From JAEWSN01 sp942493335 (GTDB lineage: Bacteria > Bacillota > Clostridia > DSM-8532): 64,000 nucleotides of DNA. Below the pieces are notes generated by a model. That model was not told where the DNA came from. It saw nothing but the letters and a program-made list of their open reading frames with translations, and searched no databases. Below are positions 16,610 through 24,213 of this stretch, one piece after another. Positions within the stretch are counted from its first letter, which is position 1. The number at the start of each line of letters is the position of its first letter. Location: positions 1,302,001 to 1,366,000 of the forward strand of contig OW818693.1 of the NCBI GenBank assembly GCA_942493335.1. The letters run 5' to 3'. Both the position numbers and the translations under genes were made by a program.

Positions 16610-17083
16610 TCATATTTTTCCGAGCATGAAGATCGAAGCCGCAAAGCTGAAAATGGCAAACAGCTCGACGTTGATCGCGAAGATCATTGCATTCCCGAAC
16701 GCTTCGGGACGCTTCGCGATCAGGTTGATGCCTGCTGCGGCAACTTTACCCTGATAGACACCGGAAAGATATCCGACAAATCCGACAGGCAGGCCAGCCA
16801 TAAGCATCGCGGTTCCCTGGTCCATCGTCAGGTCCGGTGTGATCTTGCCAAGCATGATGATCGCAATGACCAGTCCGTAAATGGACTGCGTACTGGGAAG
16901 AGCCTGAAGAATCATGGTCAGCGCAAACTTCCCGGGATCCTCCGCAACAACCCCGGCGGCAGCCTGCCCGGCGATGCCGACCCCCTTTGAGGAACCCAGG
17001 GCGGCGACGAAGAAGGCGATGGCTGCGCCAAGCAACCCATAGGCCAACGGGGAAAGAAACACGACACTCAGTTGATTTTGCAT
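16610..17083 (-). CDS. ntpK: V-type ATPase proteolipid subunit K with Na+-site residues
   Basis: This 157-residue rotor-ring proteolipid has four TM helices in two hairpins. The residues that bind Na+ in E. hirae NtpK (Leu61, Thr64, Gln65, Gln110, Glu139) are all present one position later: Leu 62, Thr 65, Gln 66 (in LPSTQSIYG), Gln 111 (VYQGK) and Glu 140 (INVELFA). This argues for a sodium-translocating ring. The start at 17083 lies within the end of ntpI (16-base overlap), with AGGAGG ten bases upstream. Confidence 0.96.
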   Translation of the reverse strand: MQNQLSVVFLSPLAYGLLGAAIAFFVAALGSSKGVGIAGQAAAGVVAEDPGKFALTMILQALPSTQSIYGLVIAIIMLGKITPDLTMDQGTAMLMAGLPVGFVGYLSGVYQGKVAAAGINLIAKRPEAFGNAMIFAINVELFAIFSFAASIFMLGKI

Positions 17084-19089
17084 GGTAATTCATCCTCCTG
17101 TTTCATGATGGTGTATTTTGTAACGGGTCCGAATGGATGAAAGGGCCTTCCGCCCCCTTCAAGGAACTTCGTGAAAAACTCCAGATACTGGAGGCGGCAG
17201 GAATGAACAAAAGCACCCAGGATGCTCATGGCAAAGTTGATACCGTGACCGAGGAGGATGAGAAGGGTTCCGCCGAGGATTTTCGCAGCCAGACTGCCGA
17301 ACCCGGTCGCCATGTCATTGATGAGGCCGCCGAGAATGCCGCCGGCAAGGCTCAGGGCCAGAAGCCGCATGTAGGAGAGAACATCTCCGAGAAAGCCGAT
17401 GATGTCGTACAGTTTTGGCAAGCCTCCAAATATCTTTCCAAACAGACTTTTGCTCTTCCGACCGGAAGTAAGCACCACAAGCGCGACACCGACCATTAGT
17501 ACCTTGAGTCCGACTGCTGAAACCGGAGCCGTCAGAACGGGATCCAGTCCCGGTACATTCGGCAGTACGGTCATGGCGAATCCGGTGAACATGACATAAG
17601 GGAAACCGACATCGCACAGGGCGTCCACATACTGCTTCCGCCGCAACAGGTTCGCTGCCTTCAATCCCATGCCCGTAAACAGATGGATCACACCGAACAG
17701 CAGACACCAGACCATCAGTTTTTCTGTTCCGCCTTCCGCTCCGGGACTGAACCAGAGGGCGTATTCCGAAAACGCTGCGATTCCAAAGAATCCACCGAAC
17801 AGAAGCCCCCAGCCGATGCTGGTGAATCCGCAGAAAAGGATGAGTTTGGCAAACATCCTTGCGAAAGGCTCCATCTTGAAACGGAGCAGCGCATATGCGG
17901 CGGATCCGACCAGAATGAGACCGTATCCGGCATCACTCATGATGAGCCCGAAAAAGATGGCAAAGAAGGGAAGTGTCAGGAAATTCGGGTCTATTTCCCG
18001 GTAGGAAGGGGTCCCATACATCTCCATGACCGGCCGGATGGCTTCCGTAAAACGATTGCTTCGCACCAGCACCGGAACTTCTTCATCTTCAGAAGGCTCC
18101 TCGGCTTCCAGATAGCAGGTGAAGTGATGCTCCAACCGCTTTTTCATGGCATCGAGCGAATCCGCAGGAACCCACCCCGTGATCAGAAATGCCTTTCCGG
18201 TTCTGGCAAGCCCGGCAAGGGATTGCAGTTTGTCCCGCTCCATCGTCATCGCATCATGAAGGAATTCGATACGCTCGCGGGCGTCTGCCTTGGAGCGGAT
18301 GGCAGACACGAGCGATTCCTTTGCGCCTTTGATTTCATCGAGTCGTGCCAGCAGCTTTTCGGTAACGAGATCCGGATCTCCAGGCAGGTCCCGGAATGAA
18401 CTGCGGTTCCAGCCGGCTTCCTTGAGAACCTGGAGTACATCCGCCGATGAGGAGACATGCCAGAGGGCGATGCAATACCTGTTTTCTCCCTCCACTCGAT
18501 GTTGTACAAGCATGGAAGCGGGCTCCACAGCCAGGAGCTGCTGTTCCAACGCATCGAGATCCTGCTTCAGAGGAAGCGTGCCTGCCTGCAGGGCGGTGCA
18601 CCGTGTCTGTTCCATGGAAACATCCAACCCGATCCCAAGCCAGGGTTTGAGAAAAGCAAGACGGCTGTTGATGCGGCCTTCTTCCGACTTCAATTCCACG
18701 AGCCCTTCCTCGAGCTTTTGTATATCCCGAACAACCTCCAGTATGTCTCCACGCTCTTTCAGGACCGCGTCGAGTTGTGCGGGCGTCTTTTCATGGCGGA
18801 CGGAGAAGATCCCCTTCCTGACAGGCGCGTGTTGGCCAAGAATCTGCAAAACGCTACCGGTTGCCAGCGTAAAGGCTTCAAGCTCCTGCACCCCTCGTCC
18901 GTCTTCCTGCATCCTGCCGTCAGGCCGGGCGGAAGACTTGCCGTCTGTTTCCAGCAACGGGTTATCATCCAATGCAACATGCGCGTCGGATAATTCCACC
19001 GCCCGGGAGCGCATCAGGAGTCCCAGCACATTGTCCCGTTCCGTCTCCAATCCGTAGAGATGGAAGCGCATCATTTCAGCTATCGCCAT
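17068..19089 (-). CDS. ntpI: V-type ATPase subunit I (stator a-subunit)
   Basis: This 673-residue stator subunit has a cytoplasmic two-lobed N-terminal half (about 1-370) and a C-terminal membrane half with seven or eight TM helices containing the ion half-channels. The conserved DAGYGLILVGSAAYALLRFK and the GIGLRLMALSLAGG-like segment SYMRLLALSLAGGILGGLI are present, the latter holding the essential channel arginine. ATG 19089 aligns with family starts and overlaps the upstream gene by 14 bases; ATG 19074 is a less likely alternative. Confidence 0.95.
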   Translation of the reverse strand: MAIAEMMRFHLYGLETERDNVLGLLMRSRAVELSDAHVALDDNPLLETDGKSSARPDGRMQEDGRGVQELEAFTLATGSVLQILGQHAPVRKGIFSVRHEKTPAQLDAVLKERGDILEVVRDIQKLEEGLVELKSEEGRINSRLAFLKPWLGIGLDVSMEQTRCTALQAGTLPLKQDLDALEQQLLAVEPASMLVQHRVEGENRYCIALWHVSSSADVLQVLKEAGWNRSSFRDLPGDPDLVTEKLLARLDEIKGAKESLVSAIRSKADARERIEFLHDAMTMERDKLQSLAGLARTGKAFLITGWVPADSLDAMKKRLEHHFTCYLEAEEPSEDEEVPVLVRSNRFTEAIRPVMEMYGTPSYREIDPNFLTLPFFAIFFGLIMSDAGYGLILVGSAAYALLRFKMEPFARMFAKLILFCGFTSIGWGLLFGGFFGIAAFSEYALWFSPGAEGGTEKLMVWCLLFGVIHLFTGMGLKAANLLRRKQYVDALCDVGFPYVMFTGFAMTVLPNVPGLDPVLTAPVSAVGLKVLMVGVALVVLTSGRKSKSLFGKIFGGLPKLYDIIGFLGDVLSYMRLLALSLAGGILGGLINDMATGFGSLAAKILGGTLLILLGHGINFAMSILGAFVHSCRLQYLEFFTKFLEGGGRPFHPFGPVTKYTIMKQEDELPCKIN

Positions 19090-19399
19090 ACTTGCCCAGG
19101 ACTCCTTCCACTATCAGCGCAACAGCTGCCTGCATGCGGGCGTCGGCGTCGGTCTGAACTTCTCGTGCAGTTTGGGCGGTTCCAGTCAGCATTTCCTTCA
19201 TCTCGGCACGCGCCCGCGCATCAAAGGCGGCCAATTCATCCGCAACACGCCTTTCAGACATCAGAATGCCTTCCTGGAACGTACGGTGCGCCGACTCCCG
19301 TGCCGCCTGAACAACCGCACGTGCCTCGGAAAGGGCGCTTGCCTCGATACCAGCCGCTGTTTCCTCCGCCTCGACAATCTCTTGGAGAACCTTGTCCAT
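19076..19399 (-). CDS. ntpF: V-type ATPase peripheral-stalk subunit (NtpF/AtpH-like)
   Basis: This 107-residue helical protein (MDKVLQEIVEAEETA, then Ala/Arg/Glu-rich heptads) is the G/H-type partner of subunit E in the peripheral stalk, equivalent to E. hirae NtpF. It is the first gene of the V-ATPase operon. AGGAGGTGATTGG precedes two consecutive ATGs (19402 and 19399); the second has the better spacing. The terminator at 19519-19564 isolates the operon from the transketolase genes, so its promoter must lie in 19400-19518, where no strong match was found. Confidence 0.88.
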   Translation of the reverse strand: MDKVLQEIVEAEETAAGIEASALSEARAVVQAARESAHRTFQEGILMSERRVADELAAFDARARAEMKEMLTGTAQTAREVQTDADARMQAAVALIVEGVLGKYGDS

Positions 19400-19518
19400 C
19401 ATCCAATCACCTCCTGCCGTTTGCTTTCCCATCATGATTCCGCGACGGAAACCAAAACAATCCTGTATTATCTTCTTGCCCCCAATGCACCGCATTCTCA
19501 CAAGAAATACAATCTATG

Positions 19519-19564
19519 AAAAAAAAACGGGTGGGTACCGCATGTCAAGCGGGAAACCCACCCG
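19519..19564 (-). terminator. Strong intrinsic terminator of the transketolase transcript
   Basis: On the minus strand a perfect 9-bp stem CGGGTGGGT (19556-19564 side) with ACCCACCCG is followed by nine T residues (19519-19527). It separates the tkt genes from the V-ATPase operon. Confidence 0.92.
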
Positions 19565-19654
19565 GTATCCTTTTCCAGGATGGAGCGTTCGACGGATTCC
19601 CGCTTTCCCGCCCGCCAAGAATCCATGAGACAAGGGGTCCGAATCCCTCGACTC

Positions 19655-20596
19655 CTAACCTTTTTTCATGGCCAAAACGGCTTTCGCCTTGCGGACCAGG
19701 GTTTCCGCGGTCAGTCCGTACATCGCAATCAAATCCGCAGGCTTGCCGGATTTCCCGAAGATGTCCTCCACACCGGCGAACTGCATCGGAACCGGGCAAC
19801 CTGCCACGACCACTTCCGCCACAGCGCTTCCGACACCGCCGAGCACATTGTGCTCTTCCGCCGTGACGATGGCGCCTGTTTCGCGGGCTGCGGCCAGAAT
19901 GGCATCTCGGTCGATCGGCTTGATGGTGTGCAGGTCGATGACTCGGGCGGATACGCCGTCCTGTGCAAGAATTTCAGCCGCTTCCATCGCTGCGGCGACC
20001 ATCAGGCCGTTTGCAATGAAGGTCAGACCGGTTCCGGCGCGAAGCTGAATGGCTTTCCCGATTTCAATGGAAGTTCCTTCGGCATGCAGCACCGGAACAT
20101 CCAGCCGGCCCAAACGCATGTAAACCGGCCCCTTCATGGCTGCTGCCGCTTTGACCAGCGCCATGGTGGACGGTCCGTCACTGGGACTGATGACCGTCAT
20201 GCCGGGAATGACACGCATGAGCGCGATATCCTCGATCATCTGGTGGGACGCACCGTCCTCGCCGACGGTGATGCCGGCATGGGTGGCGCAGATCTTCACA
20301 TTCAGGTGGGGATACCCGATGGAATTCCGGACCTGGTCATACGCGCGTCCAGCCGCAAAGATCGCGAATGTGCTGGCGAAAACGGTCTTTCCGCAAGTCG
20401 CCAGGCCGGCTGCCACTGCCATCATGTTCGCTTCGGCGATGCCCATGTTGAAGTGGCGTTCCGGGTATTTCTTCTGGAACATGTCGGTGCGGGTGGACTT
20501 TGAAAGGTCCGCATCCAGCACAACGATGTTCTTGTCGATGCCAATTTCAGCCAGTGCCGTACCATAAGCCACACGAGTGGCGATTTTCTCTGCCAT
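19655..20596 (-). CDS. Transketolase, C-terminal subunit
   Basis: This 313-residue protein covers the pyrimidine-binding (Pyr) and C-terminal transketolase domains: HFNMGIAEANMMAVAAGLA (TPP-Pyr glutamate), FAIFAAGRAYDQVRNSIGY, GITVGEDGASHQMIEDIALMR and GPVYMRLGR. It works with the separately encoded N-terminal subunit to transfer two-carbon ketol units in the non-oxidative pentose phosphate pathway. The start has GGAGGTAGGAA upstream, 80 bp after the partner gene. A related 1-deoxyxylulose synthase-like activity cannot be excluded from one half alone. Confidence 0.93.
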   Translation of the reverse strand: MAEKIATRVAYGTALAEIGIDKNIVVLDADLSKSTRTDMFQKKYPERHFNMGIAEANMMAVAAGLATCGKTVFASTFAIFAAGRAYDQVRNSIGYPHLNVKICATHAGITVGEDGASHQMIEDIALMRVIPGMTVISPSDGPSTMALVKAAAAMKGPVYMRLGRLDVPVLHAEGTSIEIGKAIQLRAGTGLTFIANGLMVAAAMEAAEILAQDGVSARVIDLHTIKPIDRDAILAAARETGAIVTAEEHNVLGGVGSAVAEVVVAGCPVPMQFAGVEDIFGKSGKPADLIAMYGLTAETLVRKAKAVLAMKKG

Positions 20597-20676
20597 TTCC
20601 TACCTCCGGGCGGTTCAACCGCCAGTATTGCTTTCTACCCTGCAATTTGGCACGCTTTCTTCATGTGCTTGCGATA

Positions 20677-21513
20677 TCAAAGCGCGGCCAAATACGCATC
20701 AAGCTCGGCAATCGCCTGATCGCGCTGCTCCTTCTTCGGGGCGGTTCCGTGCCAGGACGCCTGATTCTCCATGAATGAAACACCCTTTCCCTTGACGGAA
20801 CGGGCTACAATCATCGTCGGAGATCCGGTATTCGCCTTGGCCTTCGCAATGGCGTCCTCTATCTGGTTGAAATCGTGGGCATCAATGGAGATCGTATTCC
20901 AACGGAACGCACGGAATTTATCCGCAATCGGCTCCGGGTTCATGACATCGGTGATGTTGCCGTCAATTTGAAGGCCGTTGTAATCCACAAAGGCGATCAG
21001 GTTGTCGAGCTTGTAATGGGCTGCAGACATGGTCGCCTCCCATACTTCCCCTTCATCGAGCTCGCCGTCTCCAAGCATGGCGAAGACATGATATGGTTTG
21101 GCATCGATCTTTCCGGCAAGCGCCATCCCGACGGCCGCAGAAATGCCTTGCCCCAGGGAACCCGTGGACATGTCCACGCCAGGGACCTTGTTCATGTTCG
21201 GATGACCTTCCAGATAGCTGGAAGCCTGTCGGAATCCAGTCAAATCAGCTTTGGGAAAATATCCGCGTTCCGCCAGCGTGGCATATAGAGCGGGCGAGCA
21301 GTGTCCCTTGGACATGACGAAGCGATCGCGGTCCGGATCTTGCGGATGTGCCGGATCGATCTTCATTTCCTTGAAATAGAGATAGGCCATGATGTCCGAA
21401 ATGGAGAGCGATCCACCCGGATGACCGCTTCCGGCGGCTGCGACGGCTTCAATGACACTCTTCCGGATGTTCGTCGCGGTCTTTTTGAGAGCAGTGGTTG
21501 TTTCTGCGTTCAT
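20677..21513 (-). CDS. Transketolase, N-terminal subunit
   Basis: This 278-residue protein is the thiamine-diphosphate-binding (PP) half: AGSGHPGGSLSISDIM, FVMSKGHCSPALYA, STGSLGQGISAAVGMAL and the GDG-N motif GDGELDEGEVWEA with VDYN. Split transketolases are common in Clostridia and archaea. ATG 21513 has AAGGAG eight bases upstream; longer in-frame versions run into the promoter. A candidate promoter lies at 21557-21585. Confidence 0.94.
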   Translation of the reverse strand: MNAETTTALKKTATNIRKSVIEAVAAAGSGHPGGSLSISDIMAYLYFKEMKIDPAHPQDPDRDRFVMSKGHCSPALYATLAERGYFPKADLTGFRQASSYLEGHPNMNKVPGVDMSTGSLGQGISAAVGMALAGKIDAKPYHVFAMLGDGELDEGEVWEATMSAAHYKLDNLIAFVDYNGLQIDGNITDVMNPEPIADKFRAFRWNTISIDAHDFNQIEDAIAKAKANTGSPTMIVARSVKGKGVSFMENQASWHGTAPKKEQRDQAIAELDAYLAAL

Positions 21514-21556
21514 TGCATACTCCTTCAATCTGTTGTTCGATACAGCATCCAAGCAA

Positions 21557-21585
21557 AGGATACCATGTTTCACCCCAAATGGAAA
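21557..21585 (-). promoter_or_regulatory. Candidate transketolase promoter
   Basis: Minus-strand TTTCCA (21580-21585), 17 bases, TATCCT (21557-21562); each hexamer matches 4 of 6 positions. The gap between yitT and this gene (99 bp) is long enough for a promoter. Confidence 0.4.
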
Positions 21586-21612
21586 CGGTATGACAAGAAG
21601 GCAGGCACCTGT

Positions 21613-22521
21613 TCACGGGTGCGGATCAATCGGCACAAAGCCTTCTCCCAGCACTTCCCGTGTATCGCTCAACAGAACGAAGGCCGACGGATCACATTCC
21701 CGCACGACCATTTTCACCTGTGGGATTTCTTCGCGCTTCACCACGCACATGAGCACCATCTTCTGATTCCCGCTGTACATCCCCTGGCCGTTCAGACCGG
21801 TCACACCTCGGCCGATTTCGTTCATGAGCCGTTGGGCAATCACATCGGACTTGTCCGAGATGATCATCAGCGTCTTGGCAAAGTTGATGCCTTCAAGGAA
21901 CGCATCGATGGTCTTGCTGGCGATGAAAAGGCTGACAGACGCATAAAGGCCCAACTTGATGCTGTGGAAGGCGAAGGTGGCGAAAAGTACGACGGATGCA
22001 TCAAGTGCAAGCAGGAACGTCCCGATGGAGATGTGTGGGATGAAGCGTCGGATGATCGCTGCGATCATATCCGTACCGCCTGTCGTCGCGTCCTCCTTGA
22101 GAACGAGCGCCAGACCCACACCCATGATCAGCCCCCCCGCAAGCGCATTGAGCAGCAAATCCGGCGTAGCCATGGTGACATCCAGCTTGACAAACCACTC
22201 GTTCAGCATATGCGTCATGAATGGGGCGGAAAGGTCGATCTGCAAGGAAAGGACGATGGTGCCGAAAAGGGACCGCAGCATGAATCCGCGTCCCTTGGTC
22301 CGCCATCCGAGAAGGAACAGCGGGATGTTCATGGCCAGCATGAGAACGCCGACCGGAAGCAAACCGCCACTCAGGTAATGCAGGACGGTTGCAAGGCCGG
22401 ATACGCCTCCGGGCGCCAACTTGTAGGGGATCAAAAAAAGGTTCATGCCGAATGTCATGACGGCGCAACCGAAAAAGATGATCAGATATGGCTTGGCACG
22501 CTGTTTAACCTTGTCGCTCAT
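21613..22521 (-). CDS. YitT family membrane protein (DUF2179)
   Basis: This 302-residue protein has five or six TM helices in the first two thirds (LIIFFGCAVMTFGMNLFLIPY at the start) and a cytoplasmic C-terminal DUF2179 domain (about 225-290). The motif GGTDMIAAIIRRF is typical of the family. Function is not established. GGAGGATTC precedes the start. It lies directly behind the rpmE terminator, so it probably depends on read-through or an unseen promoter. Confidence 0.88.
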   Translation of the reverse strand: MSDKVKQRAKPYLIIFFGCAVMTFGMNLFLIPYKLAPGGVSGLATVLHYLSGGLLPVGVLMLAMNIPLFLLGWRTKGRGFMLRSLFGTIVLSLQIDLSAPFMTHMLNEWFVKLDVTMATPDLLLNALAGGLIMGVGLALVLKEDATTGGTDMIAAIIRRFIPHISIGTFLLALDASVVLFATFAFHSIKLGLYASVSLFIASKTIDAFLEGINFAKTLMIISDKSDVIAQRLMNEIGRGVTGLNGQGMYSGNQKMVLMCVVKREEIPQVKMVVRECDPSAFVLLSDTREVLGEGFVPIDPHP

Positions 22522-22534
22522 GAATCCTCCGGAG

Positions 22535-22562
22535 AAAAAGAAAACCGGGATTGCTCCCGGTT
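22535..22562 (-). terminator. Intrinsic terminator of rpmE
   Basis: AACCGGGA-GCAA-TCCCGGTT (22543-22562) is an 8-bp stem with a GCAA tetraloop followed by TTCTTTTTC on the minus strand. Two bases of the rpmE stop codon are part of the stem. Confidence 0.9.
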
Positions 22563-22761
22563 AGCTGATGCCGTATTTCTTTTTGAATTTGTCTACCCGT
22601 CCGCCAGTGTCAGCCAGTTTCTGCTTACCGGTGTAGAACGGATGGCATTGGGAGCAGATTTCGATATGAAGATCCTTTTTGGTGGAACCCGTCTCGAATG
22701 TTTCTCCGCAAGCGCACCGCACGACAGCCGTGCCGTATTTCGGATGAATACCCTCTTTCAT
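22561..22761 (-). CDS. rpmE: Ribosomal protein bL31 (zinc-binding form)
   Basis: This 66-residue large-subunit protein begins MKEGIHPKYG and retains the cysteines of the zinc ribbon (CACG and CSQCHPF), so it is the C+ form that serves as a zinc reserve in many bacteria. GAGGTG precedes the start. A consensus-spaced promoter lies at 22842-22870, about 73 bases of leader. Confidence 0.96.
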   Translation of the reverse strand: MKEGIHPKYGTAVVRCACGETFETGSTKKDLHIEICSQCHPFYTGKQKLADTGGRVDKFKKKYGIS

Positions 22762-22841
22762 GTTTTCACCTCGCTTTTCCAGTCGCGCTTCCGTATTCCA
22801 AACATGAATGTCATGTGTTGTTTGTCAAAGCGTCGGTATCA

Positions 22842-22870
22842 AATATACCACAGCCGATGCTTGAAGGCAA
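22842..22870 (-). promoter_or_regulatory. rpmE promoter
   Basis: Minus-strand TTGCCT (22865-22870), 17 bases, TATATT (22842-22847). Transcription would start near 22835. Confidence 0.7.
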
Positions 22871-22899
22871 GTGTCGTTTTGCAATGGAATTCATACTGG

Positions 22900-22944
22900 G
22901 CTTGAGCTGAACCTGATTGAACCTGACTGTGCTTGAGCTGAACC
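22900..22944. repeat. Direct repeat GCTTGAGCTGAACC
   Basis: Two exact 14-base copies at 22900-22913 and 22931-22944, period 31, with a degenerate TTGAACCTGA between. They lie between two divergent promoters and may be a regulator site or simple sequence drift. Confidence 0.6.
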
Positions 22945-23053
22945 CGACCGTCTACATAACGCGTTTATACCATGATATCCATTGATATAACAGCGTTACG
23001 TCACCGACATTATTACAATTTCATGACGAAGAGGTAAAACTGTCGAATCCGTG

Positions 23054-23081
23054 TTGTCGCGTGTCATAAAGCATGTATAAT
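23054..23081 (+). promoter_or_regulatory. Promoter of the 23168 gene
   Basis: TTGTCG (23054-23059), 16 bases, TATAAT (23076-23081). Transcription would start near 23088, about 80 bases before the chosen start codon. Confidence 0.65.
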
Positions 23082-23167
23082 GTAAATAATCAATCCTCAA
23101 AGTCCGTTGGGATACCCTTCATCGCACCGATGGTACCGATGTTCCAATGAATGGGGTGATACAAAGG

Positions 23168-23842
23168 ATGAAAGATATGGTCGTACAAAAGCTCAACACG
23201 GTTGAGTTGGAGAAGCTGATCAACAAGCTATCCGGCGTCATCCTGTCCAAAGTCGTTTCCGACGCGAGAGGCGATGTGACGGAAGTCCATATTCTCGCCA
23301 ACTTCCACCGTTCTCCCAAGCAAATCGTCCGCGACGTGCAATCCCTCTCTGCGACCTCCTTCAACTTGAACCTGGAACACCGCATCATCAGCGTGGCCCA
23401 GATCGCAGACGATTCCATGCTGGAAATCGGCATACGCCTCAAAATCAATGATTTCGAAGTTTCATGGTCTGACAACAAAGTCACCATGTCAGTTACGCTT
23501 TCCGGTGTGGACCGTCTCGCAAAAGGCATTGCCGTCGGCATGAATACGGCGCCGAGTCGCAACATGGCCGCAGCGAAAGCTTGCATTTCTGCACTCCATG
23601 AATTTTTGAAACTGGAATGCGTTTTTGATGTCATCGACATTCAAAAACTTCGGATCGCCGGACAGGATTCCTTCAGTGTCGCTGTCAGTTATAGCGACAA
23701 GGGAGAGGATCAGGTCCTTTTGGGCTCTTCCATCGTACACGACGGAGAATACAACGCCATCCTCTGCGCCACGCTTGATGCTGTGAACCGATTGGTGAAC
23801 CGCTTGATGAATGCGGGACAGGGGAATGGACAGGGTGGCTGA
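23168..23842 (+). CDS. Uncharacterised two-lobed alpha/beta protein
   Basis: This 224-residue soluble protein has no signal peptide or TM helix and I cannot assign it to a named family. Its first part carries SPKQIVRDVQSLSATSF and its second part a beta-rich unit with ATLDAVNRLVNRLM, an arrangement I recall from uncharacterised conserved bacterial proteins with a LeuA-dimerisation-like fold (recollection, not checked). ATG 23168 is preferred because GGGGTGAT lies eight bases upstream; ATG 23147 and 23177 are alternatives. It has its own promoter and is followed by the structured leader of the small peptide and HD-GYP gene, so it may be their operon partner. Confidence 0.75.
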   Translation: MKDMVVQKLNTVELEKLINKLSGVILSKVVSDARGDVTEVHILANFHRSPKQIVRDVQSLSATSFNLNLEHRIISVAQIADDSMLEIGIRLKINDFEVSWSDNKVTMSVTLSGVDRLAKGIAVGMNTAPSRNMAAAKACISALHEFLKLECVFDVIDIQKLRIAGQDSFSVAVSYSDKGEDQVLLGSSIVHDGEYNAILCATLDAVNRLVNRLMNAGQGNGQGG

Positions 23843-24076
23843 ATAAGTAGATTAACAAAGAATGCGTGCGGTGAAAGCCGCTGCAGATAAAGGTCCCACA
23901 ACTGAATAGTTTCCCATGAAGGCTTTGGCAGGCGCAATATCCATTGCAGCTCACTATTCCACAGGATCCCATCCCTTACCAACGGAAATCTGATTCATCA
24001 TCCACTCACTTAAGCGAAGCGGAACAGCCCGACCCTGATAGCGAAGGGGCGGAAAAAAAACCGGAGGGCTGTTAAG
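23843..24076 (+). promoter_or_regulatory. Structured leader with SD-sequestering hairpin upstream of the 26-residue peptide
   Basis: This 234-bp gap lacks genes but shows ordered pairing. There is a hairpin GCGG-TGAAAG-CCGC near 23870. A 7-bp helix GAATAGT (23904-23910)/ACTATTC (23953-23959) encloses a GCAAT/ATTGC hairpin (23934-23947). An 8-bp helix AACAGCCC (24023-24030)/GGGCTGTT (24066-24073) pairs with half of the Shine-Dalgarno GGAGGG (24063-24068). The GGTGAAAG...GGTCCCACAACTG stretch resembles part of the cobalamin riboswitch core, but the flanking conserved blocks are not convincing. It is best read as a candidate cis-regulatory RNA of unknown class. Confidence 0.4.
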
Positions 24077-24157
24077 ATGAAGAAGTTCTTTTACGTTGCT
24101 TGTACAATTGGTGCATTCATTCTCTCTTGTGGAGCTAAGTGGGCCATCGGTCAATAA
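24077..24157 (+). CDS. 26-residue membrane microprotein
   Basis: The frame reads MKKFFYVACTIGAFILSCGA and ends KWAIGQ. It has GGAGGG eight bases upstream, a dibasic N-terminus and one hydrophobic helix (about 4-18). ILSC at 15-18 loosely resembles a lipobox, which would release or anchor a nine-residue CGAKWAIGQ tail; this is speculation. It lies 56 bp upstream of the HD-GYP gene on the same strand and its Shine-Dalgarno is part of a hairpin. I do not recognise a family. It could be a leader peptide, a small regulator of the HD-GYP protein, or a signal peptide. Confidence 0.55.
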   Translation: MKKFFYVACTIGAFILSCGAKWAIGQ

Positions 24158-24213
24158 GTTTGTTGTATGCCTGCCAAAGCCTTTCACCACATAATCCACA
24201 TGAGGAAAATAAA

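Larger units (their letters stand above)
22762..23167. other. 406-bp divergent region between rpmE and the 23168 gene
   Basis: No gene is seen. It holds the rpmE promoter (22842-22870, minus), a 14-bp direct repeat (22900-22913 and 22931-22944) and the promoter of the plus-strand gene (23054-23081). Confidence 0.65.

Noticed and set aside
23860..23925. Cobalamin riboswitch
   Set aside because: GGTGAAAG and GGTCCCACAACTG resemble the core, but spacing is longer, CCCGC is changed to CCCAC, and the downstream GCCAGGA-type block is not convincing. It is kept only as a structured leader of unknown class.
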